A DNA stretch of 64,000 bases from Burkholderia ubonensis subsp. mesacidophila (GCF_002097715.1 NZ_CP020738.1:3162001-3226000), one strand, 5' to 3'; positions 1-10,177 are shown, numbered from the stretch's first letter. Notes: generated by a model not told the origin, from the sequence alone. Made by a program: numbers and translations.

Positions 1-158
1 ACGCCTTTGACTCACGGCCACACGACCGCCTAGCTCCGATTGCGGTCGTAACTAGAGGTTTGTTTATACGAACGGCGGATCGGGGTCGGCAAGCGACATC
101 CCCGAAAATCCACCAGGAATTTCTTCCACCTTGGCGCCCGACTATTGTCATGCGATAA

Positions 159-170
159 AGGGTTTTCCCT
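159..170. promoter_or_regulatory. AGGG-N4-CCCT palindrome upstream of the first small gene
   Basis: The sequence AGGGTTTTCCCT lies 17 bases before the start codon at 187. The outer four bases on each side are perfect inverted repeats around TTTT. The same motif, doubled, occurs upstream of another orphan small gene (12032-12077). The position near a start codon suggests an operator or part of a promoter; this is inference from position and recurrence only. Confidence 0.4.
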
Positions 171-186
171 GACCCGGAGCACGAGA

Positions 187-405
187 ATGTCGACCCTGGA
201 AGCCTTCCGGTTCGTGCTGGACGATGCACGCACCCCCGAAATCATTCGTCATCACGTCGTCGACGCGTTGCAGTACGCGCTGCGCAACTACGGACAGGTC
301 TTCACCGCGAAGGAAGTGCAGTGGCTGACGCAATGGGACGATGCGCGCCTGCCGCTGGCGGCGAGGAAGGAGCTGGACAAGCGCGAACCCGAAGTCGCGC
401 GCTGA
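187..405 (+). CDS. Small hypothetical protein, 72 aa
   Basis: I do not recognise a family. The product is a soluble, mixed-charge 72-residue protein with no signal peptide or membrane segment; the first half looks helical (MSTLEAFRFVLDDAR) and the C-terminus is Lys/Arg/Glu-rich. The ATG at 187 is preferred over the upstream in-frame GTG/ATG-like codons because a purine-rich stretch (CCGGAGCACGAGA) lies just in front. A palindrome AGGGTTTTCCCT is 17 bases upstream. The gene converges on the DUF748 gene, and a hairpin separates the two. Codon use matches the neighbours, so it is probably real. Confidence 0.6.
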   Translation: MSTLEAFRFVLDDARTPEIIRHHVVDALQYALRNYGQVFTAKEVQWLTQWDDARLPLAARKELDKREPEVAR

Positions 406-413
406 ACACGCTG

Positions 414-448
414 CCGTCACCGCCGCGCGCCTGGCACGGCGGTGACGG
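414..448. terminator. Bidirectional hairpin between convergent genes
   Basis: Perfect 11-bp stem CCGTCACCGCC (414-424) and GGCGGTGACGG (438-448) with a 13-nt loop, in the gap between the stops of the small gene (405) and the DUF748 gene (461). No T-run follows on either strand, so termination efficiency is uncertain. Confidence 0.55.
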
Positions 449-460
449 CGCGCGGCGGGA

Positions 461-3400
461 TTACTTCAACCCGAAGTCGACGCGCGTCGTCGCGCCCTTG
501 TCCTCGATGCCCTTCGCATCGAGCTTCGGCGCGACGATGAACATCCGGCTCGCATCGATCTTCCCTTCGAGGTACTGACGCACCGACTGCGCGCGCGCCT
601 GCGCGAGCGTGCGCAGGCTGCCTTCGTCGACCGGCGCGTGCTCGGCGAGCGCCTGCTTCATGTCGTCGTCCGGCAGCGTCTTCTGCAGGCCGATCAGGTT
701 GCGCGGCTTCTTGAAGTCGGCGGCCTTGTACGCACGCGTCAGGTACGTGTGGTATTCGGCCGGCTCGACCTTCACCGAGCGCGGATCGATGCTCTCGCCC
801 TGCCCGACGACGTCCTTCAGCTTCTGCTGGCGCACGAGCCGCTCGACGTAGGTTTGGCGCAGCCCCGGCGTGTCCTTGTCCGGATCGACGCGGCCGATCA
901 GGTCGAGGCGGATCGACTGCTTCTCGTTCAGCATCTTCACGACCGTGTCGAGCTTCTTCTGCTGCGCGTCGGCGAGCTCGTCCGAGCCCGGCGCGAACTC
1001 GACGTAGCCGAGCTCCTCGCCGCCGCTGCCGAACGCGTGCGCGAGCAGCGTGAACGGCGACGTGACCGCCTTCGCGATCAGGTTCAGCACCGCGCGCCAG
1101 ACCAGCCCGCCGACGCTGAACTCCGGATTCGACAGCGAGCCCGACACCGGCAGGTTCACGTCGATCTCGCCGCGCGAGTTCTTCAGCAGCGAGATCGCGA
1201 GCTTCACCGGCAGCTTGGTCGCCGTGTCGTTCTCGACGCGGTCGCCGAACGTCAGCTGGTCGATGAAGATGTGGTTGTTCGCCGACAGCTGGTCGTTCGC
1301 AAGCTCGTAATGCAGGTCGACGTTGAGCTTGCCCTTCGTGATCGGATAGCCCGCGTACTTCGCCGAATACGGCGTCAGGTTGGTCAGCTCGATGTCGTGC
1401 GCGGTCGCGGTGAGGTCGAGCGCCGGCTTCGCGATCAACGGGTTGACCGAGCCCTTGATCGAGATCGGCCCGTTGCCCGCGAGGTTCGCGGCGACGTCGA
1501 CCGGTGCGGACGTGGTCGAATCGGTGCCGAACGCGCCGATCGTGCCCTTGATCGCGACGAGGTTCGCCGTGTAGTTCGGCTTGATGAAGTTGTCGGTGTA
1601 GTTCACGCGGCCGTTCTGCAGCACGAACTCGCCGAAATGCACCCGCACCGGGTTCTGCGGCGGCGGCGCGGCCTTGACGACCGCCGTCGCCGACGCGGCG
1701 GCCGGCGCGGACGCCTGCTGCGCGGCCGACGCCGCCTGCGCGACGGCCGTCGCCGACGCGCCCTGCGGCGACAGCGGCACCGGCTCGCCCTTGCTCGTGT
1801 CGCGCGTCAGCGACTGCGCGGGGCCCGATTCCTTCGCGACGATGTCCTTCAGGTTCAGCCGCCCTTGCGCGTCGAGCAGCACGCGGCCGTAGAAGTTCGA
1901 GAACGTCACGCGCGCCGCGTCGACGTCGGTGCCCTTCTCGTCGTAGGTCGCCTTCAGGTTCGACAGCGCGAGCGAGCGCCAGCCCGCGAACGGGTCGGAC
2001 GTCGCCTTGTCGAGCATCCGCACGTCGACGAGCGCCGCGTCGCCGCGATACGACGCGCGGATCGCGTCGTTCGCCTGCGCGAACGCCAGGTTGCCGTTCG
2101 CATTGAGCAGCGCGCTCGCGACGGTCGCGTTCAGCGCACTGCCGAAATACGGCTCGAACGCGGCCGCGTCGAGGCGGTTGCCGTTGATCTTCAGGCCGAG
2201 CTTGAGCGGCTGCGCGGTGACGTCGCCCGACACGTTCAGCGAGCCCTTGCGGTTCAGGGTCGCCTTCAGCTCCACCGGCAGCGGCTTGGTCAGGTCGTCG
2301 CTGATCTTCTGGACGGACAACGCCAGCGGCTTGATCGCGAGCTTCACCGGACGCGGCGTCGACAGGTCCGTGTAGTTCGCCGCCGAATCCTTCACGTTCA
2401 GCGCGTCGATCCGGTAATGCCACGACGGCGCGGCGGCCTCCGCCTTGTGCGCGACCGTGCGCGCGGGCAGCGCCTTCTGCTCGGGGCCCGCCAGCGCCGC
2501 GAGGTCGATCGTGCCGTCCTTCAGGCGCTTCACGTCGAGCGCGAGCCCGCTCGCGTCGACGCTCGCGATCTGTGCGGTGCGCGTCGCGAGATCGACCTTC
2601 GCGATCTTCGCGCTCGCGTCGGGCAGCACGATGGCCGGCGTCTTCGCGTCCGGCGTCGCGATCTTCAGCGACTTCAGGCTCACCACGCTGTCGGCGACCT
2701 GCGCGTCGAGCGGCGTCTTGCCCCAGTCGGCCTTCGCGTTGACCGTCGCGCCGAGCGTGCCGTCGAGCACGCGCGCGCGCGTCGCTTCGCCGAGATACGG
2801 CTGCAGCGCGGGCAGCGCGAGCGCATCGACCGTCAGCTTCGTGTCGGCCTGCTTCGCCGCGACACTGAACGCGCCTTCGGCCTTCACGTCGCCGCCGCGC
2901 GACAGCGACGTCGACAGCGTGTACTTCGCCGGCGTGTTGCCCTGCAGCGTGAAGCCGTCGAGCGTCGCCGCCAGTTTCGTGAGCGACAGCGCGGTCGGCG
3001 TCGCGGGCACGCGGTCGTCCAGATTGATCGTGCCGCCGTCGATCGCGACATGGCGGATCGTCAGGTCGAGCGGCGGCGCTTTCGTTTCGGCCGGCGCTTC
3101 GGCGCCCGATGCGGCCTGCGCCGCGCTCGCCGTTGCCGGCGCGGCCACGCCCGACGCCGCCGGCGCGGCCGACGGCGCCTTCGCGTTGGGCTGCGCCGCC
3201 GGGTGCGCGGCCAGCTTCTCGACATTCAGCACGCCCTGCCGGTCGCGCGCGAGATCGACGACCGGCTGGTCGACCCGGATCTCGTCGAAATGCAGCACGT
3301 TGCGCAGCGGCTCGAGGCCGGCCGCCGCGACGTGCACGCCGCGCGCGGCGAACAGCGGCTCGGACGCCGCGCTCGTCACCTTCGCGTCGTTCAGGTCGAC

Positions 3401-4264
3401 GGTGCCCGACACGCGCAGCGTCGGCGTCTCGCCGCTCATCACGAAATTGAGCTTGAGGTTGCTGCTGAGCAGGCCGCTCGTCACCGCGACCGGCAGCTTC
3501 GCCGGCGCATACGAGATCAGCTTCGGCACATCGAGCTTGTCGAACTTCAGCTCGATCTCCGATTCGCGCGACTGCGCGAACGGCTTGGTCCGGCCGTCGA
3601 TCGCGATCGGGCTGCCGTCGAATCGCATGCGCAGCTTCGGCTGGACGAAGATGTCGGTCTTCGACGGCAGCGTCGCGATGTACGGAACGCCGAGCGTCCA
3701 GTTGTCGACGACGTGCTTCTCATTCAGCAGGCGGTCGTCGAAGTCGATCCGGCCGTCGTTGATCTGGATGTTCGACACCGAGAAGTGCGTCGGCTTGCTT
3801 TCGGGCTTCGACGGCGTCGAGAACTTCTCGATCAGGTCGGTGAAGTTGAAGCGCTGCGCGTCGTAGCGCACGATGTGAAAGCGCGGCGCATCGAGGCGGA
3901 CTTCGTTGACGATCGGTGCGCCGCGGAACAGCGACGTCCACGACGGGCGCACGACGAGCTTGCCGATGTCGATGAAATCGCCCTGGCCGCCGCGCTCGCC
4001 GAGATGGATGCCGTCGGCTTCGAGGTTCAGCGTGTACGGGTTGAGCGCGATGCGCCGGATCGTCGCGGGACGGTCGAGCTGCCGGCTCAACTGCTGTTCG
4101 GCGATGTGGCGGATCAGCGGCGGCGCGGCGAAGAACCCGAGCAGTCCGAACAAAACGAGGAAGATCAGCACGCCGAGGCCGATGCGCCGGGTCCGGCGCG
4201 CGCGCGCGACGTCGCGCAGCGCATGCAGCGTCGAGGAAACGGTTTCTTTATTGGGGCTTGCCAT
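461..4264 (-). CDS. DUF748 / AsmA-like envelope protein, 1267 aa
   Basis: A very long inner-membrane-anchored periplasmic protein of the DUF748 family, related to the AsmA/YhdP class proposed to bridge or move lipids between the membranes. One transmembrane segment near residues 30-50 (VLIFLVLFGLLGFFAAPPL) follows a basic N-terminus; the rest is beta-rich repeats with Ala/Pro-rich linkers (for example around residues 370-400). The C-terminus (about 1100-1267) resembles an OmpA-like region: YVEFAPGSDEL early and a final LAQARAQSVRQYL block. The ATG at 4264 (MASPNK) is chosen because AAGG precedes it at the right spacing; an upstream in-frame start at 4285 lacks a ribosome site. No partner gene is adjacent, so the specific cargo is unknown. 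Family assignment is firm; the lipid role is inferred from the family. Confidence 0.85.
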   Translation of the reverse strand: MASPNKETVSSTLHALRDVARARRTRRIGLGVLIFLVLFGLLGFFAAPPLIRHIAEQQLSRQLDRPATIRRIALNPYTLNLEADGIHLGERGGQGDFIDIGKLVVRPSWTSLFRGAPIVNEVRLDAPRFHIVRYDAQRFNFTDLIEKFSTPSKPESKPTHFSVSNIQINDGRIDFDDRLLNEKHVVDNWTLGVPYIATLPSKTDIFVQPKLRMRFDGSPIAIDGRTKPFAQSRESEIELKFDKLDVPKLISYAPAKLPVAVTSGLLSSNLKLNFVMSGETPTLRVSGTVDLNDAKVTSAASEPLFAARGVHVAAAGLEPLRNVLHFDEIRVDQPVVDLARDRQGVLNVEKLAAHPAAQPNAKAPSAAPAASGVAAPATASAAQAASGAEAPAETKAPPLDLTIRHVAIDGGTINLDDRVPATPTALSLTKLAATLDGFTLQGNTPAKYTLSTSLSRGGDVKAEGAFSVAAKQADTKLTVDALALPALQPYLGEATRARVLDGTLGATVNAKADWGKTPLDAQVADSVVSLKSLKIATPDAKTPAIVLPDASAKIAKVDLATRTAQIASVDASGLALDVKRLKDGTIDLAALAGPEQKALPARTVAHKAEAAAPSWHYRIDALNVKDSAANYTDLSTPRPVKLAIKPLALSVQKISDDLTKPLPVELKATLNRKGSLNVSGDVTAQPLKLGLKINGNRLDAAAFEPYFGSALNATVASALLNANGNLAFAQANDAIRASYRGDAALVDVRMLDKATSDPFAGWRSLALSNLKATYDEKGTDVDAARVTFSNFYGRVLLDAQGRLNLKDIVAKESGPAQSLTRDTSKGEPVPLSPQGASATAVAQAASAAQQASAPAAASATAVVKAAPPPQNPVRVHFGEFVLQNGRVNYTDNFIKPNYTANLVAIKGTIGAFGTDSTTSAPVDVAANLAGNGPISIKGSVNPLIAKPALDLTATAHDIELTNLTPYSAKYAGYPITKGKLNVDLHYELANDQLSANNHIFIDQLTFGDRVENDTATKLPVKLAISLLKNSRGEIDVNLPVSGSLSNPEFSVGGLVWRAVLNLIAKAVTSPFTLLAHAFGSGGEELGYVEFAPGSDELADAQQKKLDTVVKMLNEKQSIRLDLIGRVDPDKDTPGLRQTYVERLVRQQKLKDVVGQGESIDPRSVKVEPAEYHTYLTRAYKAADFKKPRNLIGLQKTLPDDDMKQALAEHAPVDEGSLRTLAQARAQSVRQYLEGKIDASRMFIVAPKLDAKGIEDKGATTRVDFGLK

Positions 4265-4370
4265 GCTGGATTGCCTTGGGAGCAACGTTCAGGGAATCCG
4301 GGGAATCGGAGCGATCCGGCCCGTTTCCCGCAAGTATAGGCTCAGGGGATGACGGAACGCAGATGGGTCC

Positions 4371-4405
4371 GCCGCCGCGCCTGTCGGTCGGACCGGCGCG
4401 GCGGC
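4371..4405 (-). terminator. GC-rich hairpin after the DUF1254/DUF1214 gene
   Basis: Inverted repeat GCCGCCGCGCC / GGCGCGGCGGC with a 13-nt loop, ending seven bases past the stop of the lipoprotein gene on the minus strand. No T-run, so it may act as a processing barrier rather than a classical terminator. Confidence 0.45.
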
Positions 4406-4412
4406 GGCGCGT

Positions 4413-5849
4413 TCACTTGCGCACGACGACGGGCGGCATCCACGAGCCGTCGCTCGCCTTCGGCTTCGGCGCGTAGAGCCGCAGCGCCAGCGCGAAGTCC
4501 GCGCGCGGCGCCGGCAGCCAGTTCGCCGCGTTCGCGCCGCCCGGCGACGTCGCCGACACGACGATGTCGATCGAGCCGTCGCGGTTGCGGCGCAGCCGGT
4601 CGCGATCGCCGAGCGAGCGGCGGGCGGCGCCGACGTCGGGCAGCGCGCCGCCCATCGTGTAGGGCGTGAGCGTCCAGAACGCGCGCACCGGCGGCAGCGC
4701 ACTCGGCGCGAAATGCAGCGTGTAGCGGTTCGCGCCGTTCAGCGCATGGCCGTCGCTGTCGACGCGCACCACCGCGAGCGTCTCGTCGTCGCGCGTCGCG
4801 GTGCCGAACTGCGTGTAGGCCGCGTAGGCGCGCAGCGCGTAGTCCTGACCGTACTTGCCGGCGGTGTCGCCGATCCAGCTCCAGCCGTTCGCGTTCAGCA
4901 GGTTCGGCGGTGGCGCCGCGAGCCGCGCGCGCGCTTCGGCGACGCCCGCCGTCGCGGCCGTGAGGCGGTCGCCCGTCCACAGCACCGGATAGCCGGCCAT
5001 CACCCCGATTTCGTCGAGCTGCTGCTGCGCATGCGCGTCGTCGGCGGGCGCCGGGTTGTCCTGCAGCGCCTGTGCGAAGCGCGTGAAGTACGCCTTCGGG
5101 TCGAGCGCCGCGACCTGCTCGGCCGGCGTGCCGCCGCTCGCCGCCTCAGCGGCTGCGCTGCCGGCGTGCACCGCGACCGACGCGCCGCGCGCCGCGCCCG
5201 TATACACCGACAGCGGCACCACGCGGATCGCGCGCTGCAGTTTCTTCACGGCGGTCAGGTCGCGGCCGCCGCTCGTCTGCAGGCGCACTTCGAGCCACGC
5301 GTTGCGCGACGGCGCGTCGACGCGCGTCACGCCCTTCGGCAGCGTGCCCTGCCAGTCCTTCGCGGCGAAGGCAATCGTTTGCGATCGGGGGCCGCCGCGC
5401 GGGCCGCGCGCGGCCGAATTCGACGACCACAGCACGTTGGTCCACATGTCGAGCGCGCGGGCGTCCCAGTAGCGGCCGCGAGTGTCGGGCAGCGTGACGA
5501 TCACCGGCTCGGCGGCCACGTCGAGCCAGCCGGTCGAATCGAGCGTGTCGACGCCCGGCAGCGGCGGATTGACCGCGCCGACGGGCGGCAGCGCCTGCGC
5601 GTGGCGCAGCGTGTTGACGGGCGCCTGGCCGGGCTGCGCGCCGTCGCCGCCGGTGGCGGCGTCCTTCGCGACGTCCATCATCACGAGCGGGTACGCATAG
5701 ATATAGGCGTCGGCCACTTCGGCACGCATCCAGCCGGTCTTGCGCGGAATCGCGTCGGGTTGGGTGGCGCATCCGGCCAGGAGGGCCGCGATGGCCAGCG
5801 ACGCACAGGCGCGCCGCAGAGAAACGGATTCTCGTCGGGTTTTAATCAT
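4413..5849 (-). CDS. DUF1254/DUF1214 lipoprotein, 478 aa
   Basis: N-terminal signal peptide with a lipobox (ALLAGC, Cys about residue 27) predicts a lipoprotein. An N-terminal DUF1254 domain follows (YIYAYPLVMMD near residues 50-60; DTLDSTGWLDV and the TLPDTRGRYW block), then a C-terminal DUF1214 domain (RAFWTLTPYTMGG and the DRDRLRRNRDGSIDI stretch). Length is typical of this two-domain family, whose biochemical role is poorly known. It is monocistronic: the DUF748 gene downstream in the same direction is about 150 bases away across a hairpin. The ATG at 5849 sits in an AT-rich stretch with no strong ribosome site visible. Confidence 0.85.
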   Translation of the reverse strand: MIKTRRESVSLRRACASLAIAALLAGCATQPDAIPRKTGWMRAEVADAYIYAYPLVMMDVAKDAATGGDGAQPGQAPVNTLRHAQALPPVGAVNPPLPGVDTLDSTGWLDVAAEPVIVTLPDTRGRYWDARALDMWTNVLWSSNSAARGPRGGPRSQTIAFAAKDWQGTLPKGVTRVDAPSRNAWLEVRLQTSGGRDLTAVKKLQRAIRVVPLSVYTGAARGASVAVHAGSAAAEAASGGTPAEQVAALDPKAYFTRFAQALQDNPAPADDAHAQQQLDEIGVMAGYPVLWTGDRLTAATAGVAEARARLAAPPPNLLNANGWSWIGDTAGKYGQDYALRAYAAYTQFGTATRDDETLAVVRVDSDGHALNGANRYTLHFAPSALPPVRAFWTLTPYTMGGALPDVGAARRSLGDRDRLRRNRDGSIDIVVSATSPGGANAANWLPAPRADFALALRLYAPKPKASDGSWMPPVVVRK

Positions 5850-6309
5850 TGATTCTTGGCCGTATCTAATTCTTTATAAATCAATGCCTTGCTCAACTCG
5901 CAAACTGCGAATCCAAGGCTAAACAAGGTCAATCAAGGCTGCCCCGGCCTGGCCACGCTGCAATTTCACTGCAGTGGGCGCTATCGTCAGGCCGGTATCA
6001 TAGCGCCTCGGGGCATTCCCCAATGTGCCGAATGCCTGATATTGCCGCCGTTGACGGCATGAAGGCTGCGGAAGGCGACAGGAGCGTGCGGAGACCGCTC
6101 GCGTTGTTACATGGCCCGCTCCTGGCTCAGGGTGCGGCGACGGAATCGCGCACCCGTCGGACTGCAGCGGAGGTCGTATGCCGAATCTCGACCCGGAGGT
6201 CAACGCGAGCGAGGTGCCGGAGATCGACTGTCCGGGCGTGGAGTGAAAAGTACCGCCTTCCCTTTTTGGGGGGGTAAAACGGTCGCAGGCGGCACTGGAT
6301 TTAAAAGGA
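5850..6309. other. Intergenic stretch, no convincing gene
   Basis: The part next to the lipoprotein gene (5850-5930) is AT-richer and likely holds its promoter. It carries repeated CAAGGCT words near 5913-5940. Short ORFs exist here on both strands, but none has a ribosome site plus recognisable protein, and I do not call them. Confidence 0.5.
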
Positions 6310-6335
6310 CCCATTGCTTGCGGCGGTGCAATGGG
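6310..6335 (-). terminator. Terminator of the PH/SHOCT gene
   Basis: Inverted repeat CCCATTGC (6310-6317) and GCAATGGG (6328-6335), loop 10 nt, followed on the minus strand by TCCTTTTAA. It lies 28 bases past the stop of the PH/SHOCT gene. Confidence 0.65.
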
Positions 6336-6363
6336 CCGCCATGTACCACCCGCCACTGTGCCT

Positions 6364-6924
6364 TTACGCCAGGATCTTCGCCTTCTGCTCGGCGAATTCC
6401 GCGTCGGTCAGTATTCCTCGCTCTTTCAGCGCGGCGAGTCGCTCCAGTTTCGACACGACGTCGTCCGCAGCCGGCGGCGCGGACGCGGCGGCGGGGGAAT
6501 GCGCCGCGCGCGAGTACTCGTGAATCGCATCTCTCACCTTGTTCGTGAACGGCACGACCGTCTTCTTCCAGACGTTTTTGATGATCCGCTCACTGGCGCC
6601 ATCCTCGATGCGGATTTCACCCAGCATCATGCCGGTCTTTCCCGATACCGCATTGATCTTGTTGAGGTTGATCGAGATCTGCTTGAGGCCGTAGATCAGA
6701 CCTTTATCGAGGAACAGGATTCGGTGGTCGGTCAGCACGATCAGCCACGTATTGCCATCCATCATTCCAGACGAGAAGGCCAGCACCTGCTCACCGTCCA
6801 TCAGGATTTCGGGAAGGTGATTCAGTTCCTTTTTCGTGAAAAACTGATCGTCGCCGATTTCACGAGCGATGCGGTCATACTCGATCTTCAGTGCTTCTTT
6901 GGTGGCATTCTTGAAATCAAACAT
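6364..6924 (-). CDS. PH-like domain (YokE/bPH) plus SHOCT protein, 186 aa
   Basis: Residues about 30-130 match the bacterial pleckstrin-homology-like (YokE/bPH) pattern: DGEQVLAFSSG, then WLIVLTDHRILFLDKG and the INLNKINAVSGKTG strand set. The C-terminus (about 155-186, KLERLAALKERGILTDAEF) is a SHOCT short oligomerisation motif. Together this suggests a soluble, self-associating cytoplasmic protein; the ligand is unknown. The ATG at 6924 (MFDFKN) is preferred over an upstream in-frame start at 6954 because AAGGG lies about nine bases before it. Base composition is noticeably less GC-rich than the neighbours, hinting at acquisition. A terminator follows. Confidence 0.8.
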   Translation of the reverse strand: MFDFKNATKEALKIEYDRIAREIGDDQFFTKKELNHLPEILMDGEQVLAFSSGMMDGNTWLIVLTDHRILFLDKGLIYGLKQISINLNKINAVSGKTGMMLGEIRIEDGASERIIKNVWKKTVVPFTNKVRDAIHEYSRAAHSPAAASAPPAADDVVSKLERLAALKERGILTDAEFAEQKAKILA

Positions 6925-7071
6925 CCCGCGGCCCTTATTGTTTGTATAAAGCATCGGATTTTACAGCCGGAACCCTTGAACAGCTTTATGACGGCGTTGA
7001 CCGTAATCTGTTCGTACACCAAGCGGCGTGGCGGACCGGGCGTCGCCCCTGCGGCGCATCGCCGCTGCCGC

Positions 7072-7102
7072 TTGACCTTCCCACCATGGGAATGTTGATA
7101 CT
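7072..7102 (+). promoter_or_regulatory. CueR-type (MerR family) copper promoter/operator of copA
   Basis: A -35 element TTGACC (7072-7077) and a -10 element GATACT (7097-7102) are separated by 19 bp, the stretched spacing typical of MerR-family activators. Between them is a near-perfect dyad: ACCTTCCCA (7075-7083) and TGGGAATGT (7087-7095), eight of nine positions matching. This is the pattern of CueR operators before copper-exporting ATPase genes. No cueR-like gene lies in the window, so the activator must act from elsewhere. Confidence 0.85.
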
Positions 7103-7144
7103 CGACCTGTCTGCGGCTCAGACCGCGTTTTTTGGGGACCCGAC

Positions 7145-10100
7145 ATGACAGAACCTATCGCCTCGGCGGCACTGAACACGATCGTGCTGACGGTGGACGG
7201 CATGCATTGCGGCGGCTGTACCGGGCGTGTGCAGCGCGCGCTGGCCGGCGTGCCGGGCGTCGTCGACGCCATCGTCGATCTCGACGATCGCTCGGCCACC
7301 GTGAGCGCGCACGACACGGTCGATCCGGCCCGGCTGGTCGAGGCGATCGGCGACGCGGGCTATCGCGCGACGTTGCGCGAGCCGGCGGACGCAAACGGGC
7401 GCCACGCCGACGAGCCTGCGCCGGCATCGCCGGCCACCACCGCGACCGCGCCAATCGAACTCGAAATCGAAGGGATGACCTGCGCATCGTGCGTCGCGCG
7501 CGTCGAAAAGGCGCTGGCCGGCGTGCCGGGCGTCACGCGCGCGTCGGTCAATCTCGCGACCGAGCGCGCGACGGTCGACGCGGCGGGCGTTCCAGCGTCC
7601 CGGCTGGCGGACGCGGTCAAGCAGGCCGGCTATCTCGCGACACTCGTCGCGCGCCCCGTCGCCGAACCGGACGCGGCCGTCGCACCGCCTCCCGCTGCCC
7701 TACATGCCGAGCTCGACATCGGCGGGATGACGTGCGCATCCTGCGCCGGCCGCGTCGAAAAGGCGCTCGCGAACGTGCCGGGCGTCGCCCGCGCGTCCGT
7801 CAATCTCGCGACCGAGCGCGCCACGGTCGACGCGGCGGCCGGCGTGACGACCACCCAACTGGTCGACGCAGTCAAGCAGGCCGGCTACCAGGCGACGCCG
7901 GTCGCGGAACCGGAGGCCGCCATCGCGCCGGAGGCCGCGTCCGGCGCTGTCGAGCTCGACATCGGCGGCATGACCTGCGCATCCTGCGCCGGCCGCGTCG
8001 AAAAAGCGCTCGCGAACGTGCCGGGCGTCGCCCGCGCATCCGTCAATCTCGCGACCGAGCGCGCCACGGTGCAAGGCGTCGCCCCGCTCGACCCGGCCGC
8101 GCTGATTGCCGCCGTCACGGCCGCCGGCTATCAGGCGTCGCGCGCCGCCGCGCCGTCGGCAGGCGCATCCGACGCGCCCGCCGGCACGAAACCGGACGCC
8201 GACACGCGCAAGCGCCGCGAAGCGATCCGCGAACGCAACCTCGTGATCGCCGCAGCGCTGCTGAGCGCGCCGCTGATCGCGCCGATGTTCGCCGCGCCGT
8301 TCGGCGTCGACGCAATGCTCAACGGCTGGCTCCAGCTGGCGCTGGCGTCGGTCGTCCAGTTCGGCTTCGGCGCACGCTTCTACCGCGCGGCCTGGCACGC
8401 GATCAAGGCGCGCGCCGGCAACATGGACCTGCTCGTCGCGCTCGGCACGTCGGCCGCCTACGGCCTGAGCCTGTGGATGCTGCTGCGCGACCCCATGCAT
8501 CCGGGCCATCTGTATTTCGAGGCGTCGGCCGTGATCATCACGCTGGTGCGCTTCGGCAAATGGCTCGAAGCGCGCGCGAAGCGCCAGACCACCGAAGCGA
8601 TCCGCGCGCTGAACGCGCTGCGGCCGGACCGCGCGCGCATCGTCGAACACGGCGTCGAACGCGACGTGCCGCTCGCGCAGGTGCGCGTCGGCACGGCCGT
8701 CAGCATCCGGCCCGGCGAACGGGTGCCGGTGGACGGCCGGGTCGTGTCGGGCCGCTCGCACATCGACGAATCGCTGATCACCGGTGAAAGCCTGCCGGTC
8801 GCGAAGGACGACGGCGATCCGGTGACGGCCGGCTCGATCAACGGCGAAGGCGCGCTGGTCGTCGAGACCACCGCGATCGGCGCGGAGACGACGCTCGCCC
8901 GCATCATCCGGCTGGTCGAATCCGCGCAGGCGGAGAAGGCGCCGATCCAGCGGCTCGTCGACCGCGTCAGCGCGGTGTTCGTGCCGGCGATCCTCGGCAT
9001 CGCGGCGCTGACGCTGATCGGCTGGCTGATCGCCGGCGCGGGCGCGGAAACCGCGATCCTCAACGCGGTCGCGGTGCTCGTGATCGCGTGCCCGTGCGCG
9101 CTCGGCCTCGCGACGCCTGCCGCGATCATGGCCGGCACCGGCGTCGCCGCGCGTCACGGCGTGCTGATCAAGGACGCGCAGGCGCTCGAGCTCGCGCAGC
9201 GCGCGACCGTGATCGCGTTCGACAAGACCGGCACGCTGACCGAAGGCAAGCCGTCCGTCACCGCGTTCGACGCGGTCGGCCTGCCGCGCGACGAAGCGCT
9301 CGCGCTCGCCGCGGCGGTGCAGCGTCACAGCGATCATCCGCTGGCGCGCGCCGTGGTCGCCGCGCACCATGCCGACGTCGCGGCGCGCGGCGGCGCAACC
9401 GCGGCGAGCGTCGCGGCCGACGCGCGGGCGGTCGCCGGACGCGGCGTCGAGGCGCGTGTCGACGGCCGGCTGCTGGCGCTCGGCAGCACGCGCTGGCGCG
9501 ACGAGCTGGGCGTCGCCGTGCCGCCCGCGCTCGACGCGCGCGCGGCCGAGCTCGAACGCGCCGGCAACACGATCTCGTGGCTGATGCGCGCCGACGCGCC
9601 GCGTGCGCCGCTCGCGCTGATCGCGTTCGGCGACACCGTGAAGCCCGGCGCACGCGACGCGATCGCGGCGCTCGCCGCGCGCGGCGTCGCGAGCGTGCTC
9701 TTGACGGGTGACAACCGCGGCAGCGCGGCGGCCGTCGCGGCGTCGCTCGGCATCGGCGAGGTCCATGCGCAGGTGCTGCCGGACGACAAGGCGCGCGTCG
9801 TCGCGGAACTGAAGCGCACGCATGACGGCATCGTCGCGATGGTCGGCGACGGGATCAACGACGCGCCCGCGCTCGCCGCGGCCGACGTCGGCATCGCGAT
9901 GGCGACCGGCACCGACGTCGCGATGCACACCGCCGGCATCACGCTGATGCGCGGCGACCCGAGTCTCGTCGCTGACGCGATCGACATCTCGAAGCGCACG
10001 TACCGCAAGATCCAGCAGAACCTGTTCTGGGCGTTCGTCTACAACCTGGTCGGCGTGCCGCTCGCGGCGCTCGGCTGGCTGAACCCGGTGATCGCGGGCG

Positions 10101-10177
10101 CGGCGATGGCGTTTTCCAGCGTGAGCGTGGTGACGAACGCGCTGCTGCTGCGGAGATGGAAGGGGCGCGCGCGGTGA
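7145..10177 (+). CDS. copA: Copper-exporting P1B-type ATPase with four HMA domains, 1010 aa
   Basis: Pumps Cu(I) out of the cytoplasm using ATP. The N-terminus carries four tandem heavy-metal-binding domains: GMHCGGC (near residue 20), GMTCASC (near 112), GMTCASC (near 197) and GMTCASC (near 278). The ATPase core has all hallmarks: TGES in the actuator loop (about 544), the CPC transmembrane motif (about 649), the phosphorylated DKTGTLT (about 692), the SDHPLA histidine motif (about 730) and GDGINDAPA (about 900). Most bacterial CopA proteins have one or two metal-binding domains, so four is long. Domains 3 and 4 are almost identical at the DNA level. A CueR-type promoter precedes it and a strong terminator follows, so it is a single-gene copper-inducible unit. 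Confidence 0.97.
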   Translation: MTEPIASAALNTIVLTVDGMHCGGCTGRVQRALAGVPGVVDAIVDLDDRSATVSAHDTVDPARLVEAIGDAGYRATLREPADANGRHADEPAPASPATTATAPIELEIEGMTCASCVARVEKALAGVPGVTRASVNLATERATVDAAGVPASRLADAVKQAGYLATLVARPVAEPDAAVAPPPAALHAELDIGGMTCASCAGRVEKALANVPGVARASVNLATERATVDAAAGVTTTQLVDAVKQAGYQATPVAEPEAAIAPEAASGAVELDIGGMTCASCAGRVEKALANVPGVARASVNLATERATVQGVAPLDPAALIAAVTAAGYQASRAAAPSAGASDAPAGTKPDADTRKRREAIRERNLVIAAALLSAPLIAPMFAAPFGVDAMLNGWLQLALASVVQFGFGARFYRAAWHAIKARAGNMDLLVALGTSAAYGLSLWMLLRDPMHPGHLYFEASAVIITLVRFGKWLEARAKRQTTEAIRALNALRPDRARIVEHGVERDVPLAQVRVGTAVSIRPGERVPVDGRVVSGRSHIDESLITGESLPVAKDDGDPVTAGSINGEGALVVETTAIGAETTLARIIRLVESAQAEKAPIQRLVDRVSAVFVPAILGIAALTLIGWLIAGAGAETAILNAVAVLVIACPCALGLATPAAIMAGTGVAARHGVLIKDAQALELAQRATVIAFDKTGTLTEGKPSVTAFDAVGLPRDEALALAAAVQRHSDHPLARAVVAAHHADVAARGGATAASVAADARAVAGRGVEARVDGRLLALGSTRWRDELGVAVPPALDARAAELERAGNTISWLMRADAPRAPLALIAFGDTVKPGARDAIAALAARGVASVLLTGDNRGSAAAVAASLGIGEVHAQVLPDDKARVVAELKRTHDGIVAMVGDGINDAPALAAADVGIAMATGTDVAMHTAGITLMRGDPSLVADAIDISKRTYRKIQQNLFWAFVYNLVGVPLAALGWLNPVIAGAAMAFSSVSVVTNALLLRRWKGRAR
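7709..8070 (+). repeat. Near-identical duplicated metal-binding-domain segments in copA
   Basis: Bases 7709-7827 and 7952-8070 are the same 119-bp segment with about four mismatches, all synonymous third positions. Domain 2 of the same gene is visibly more diverged. The pattern indicates recent duplication or gene conversion of one domain. Confidence 0.85.

Noticed and set aside
638..4339. Very long Arg-rich frame antisense to the DUF748 gene
   Set aside because: It is a shadow of GC-rich codons: composition is arginine-heavy without domains, while the opposite strand encodes a recognised family.
6023..6356. Small genes in the 5.9-6.3 kb gap
   Set aside because: Frames on both strands overlap each other and the terminator at 6310-6335, and none has a motif.
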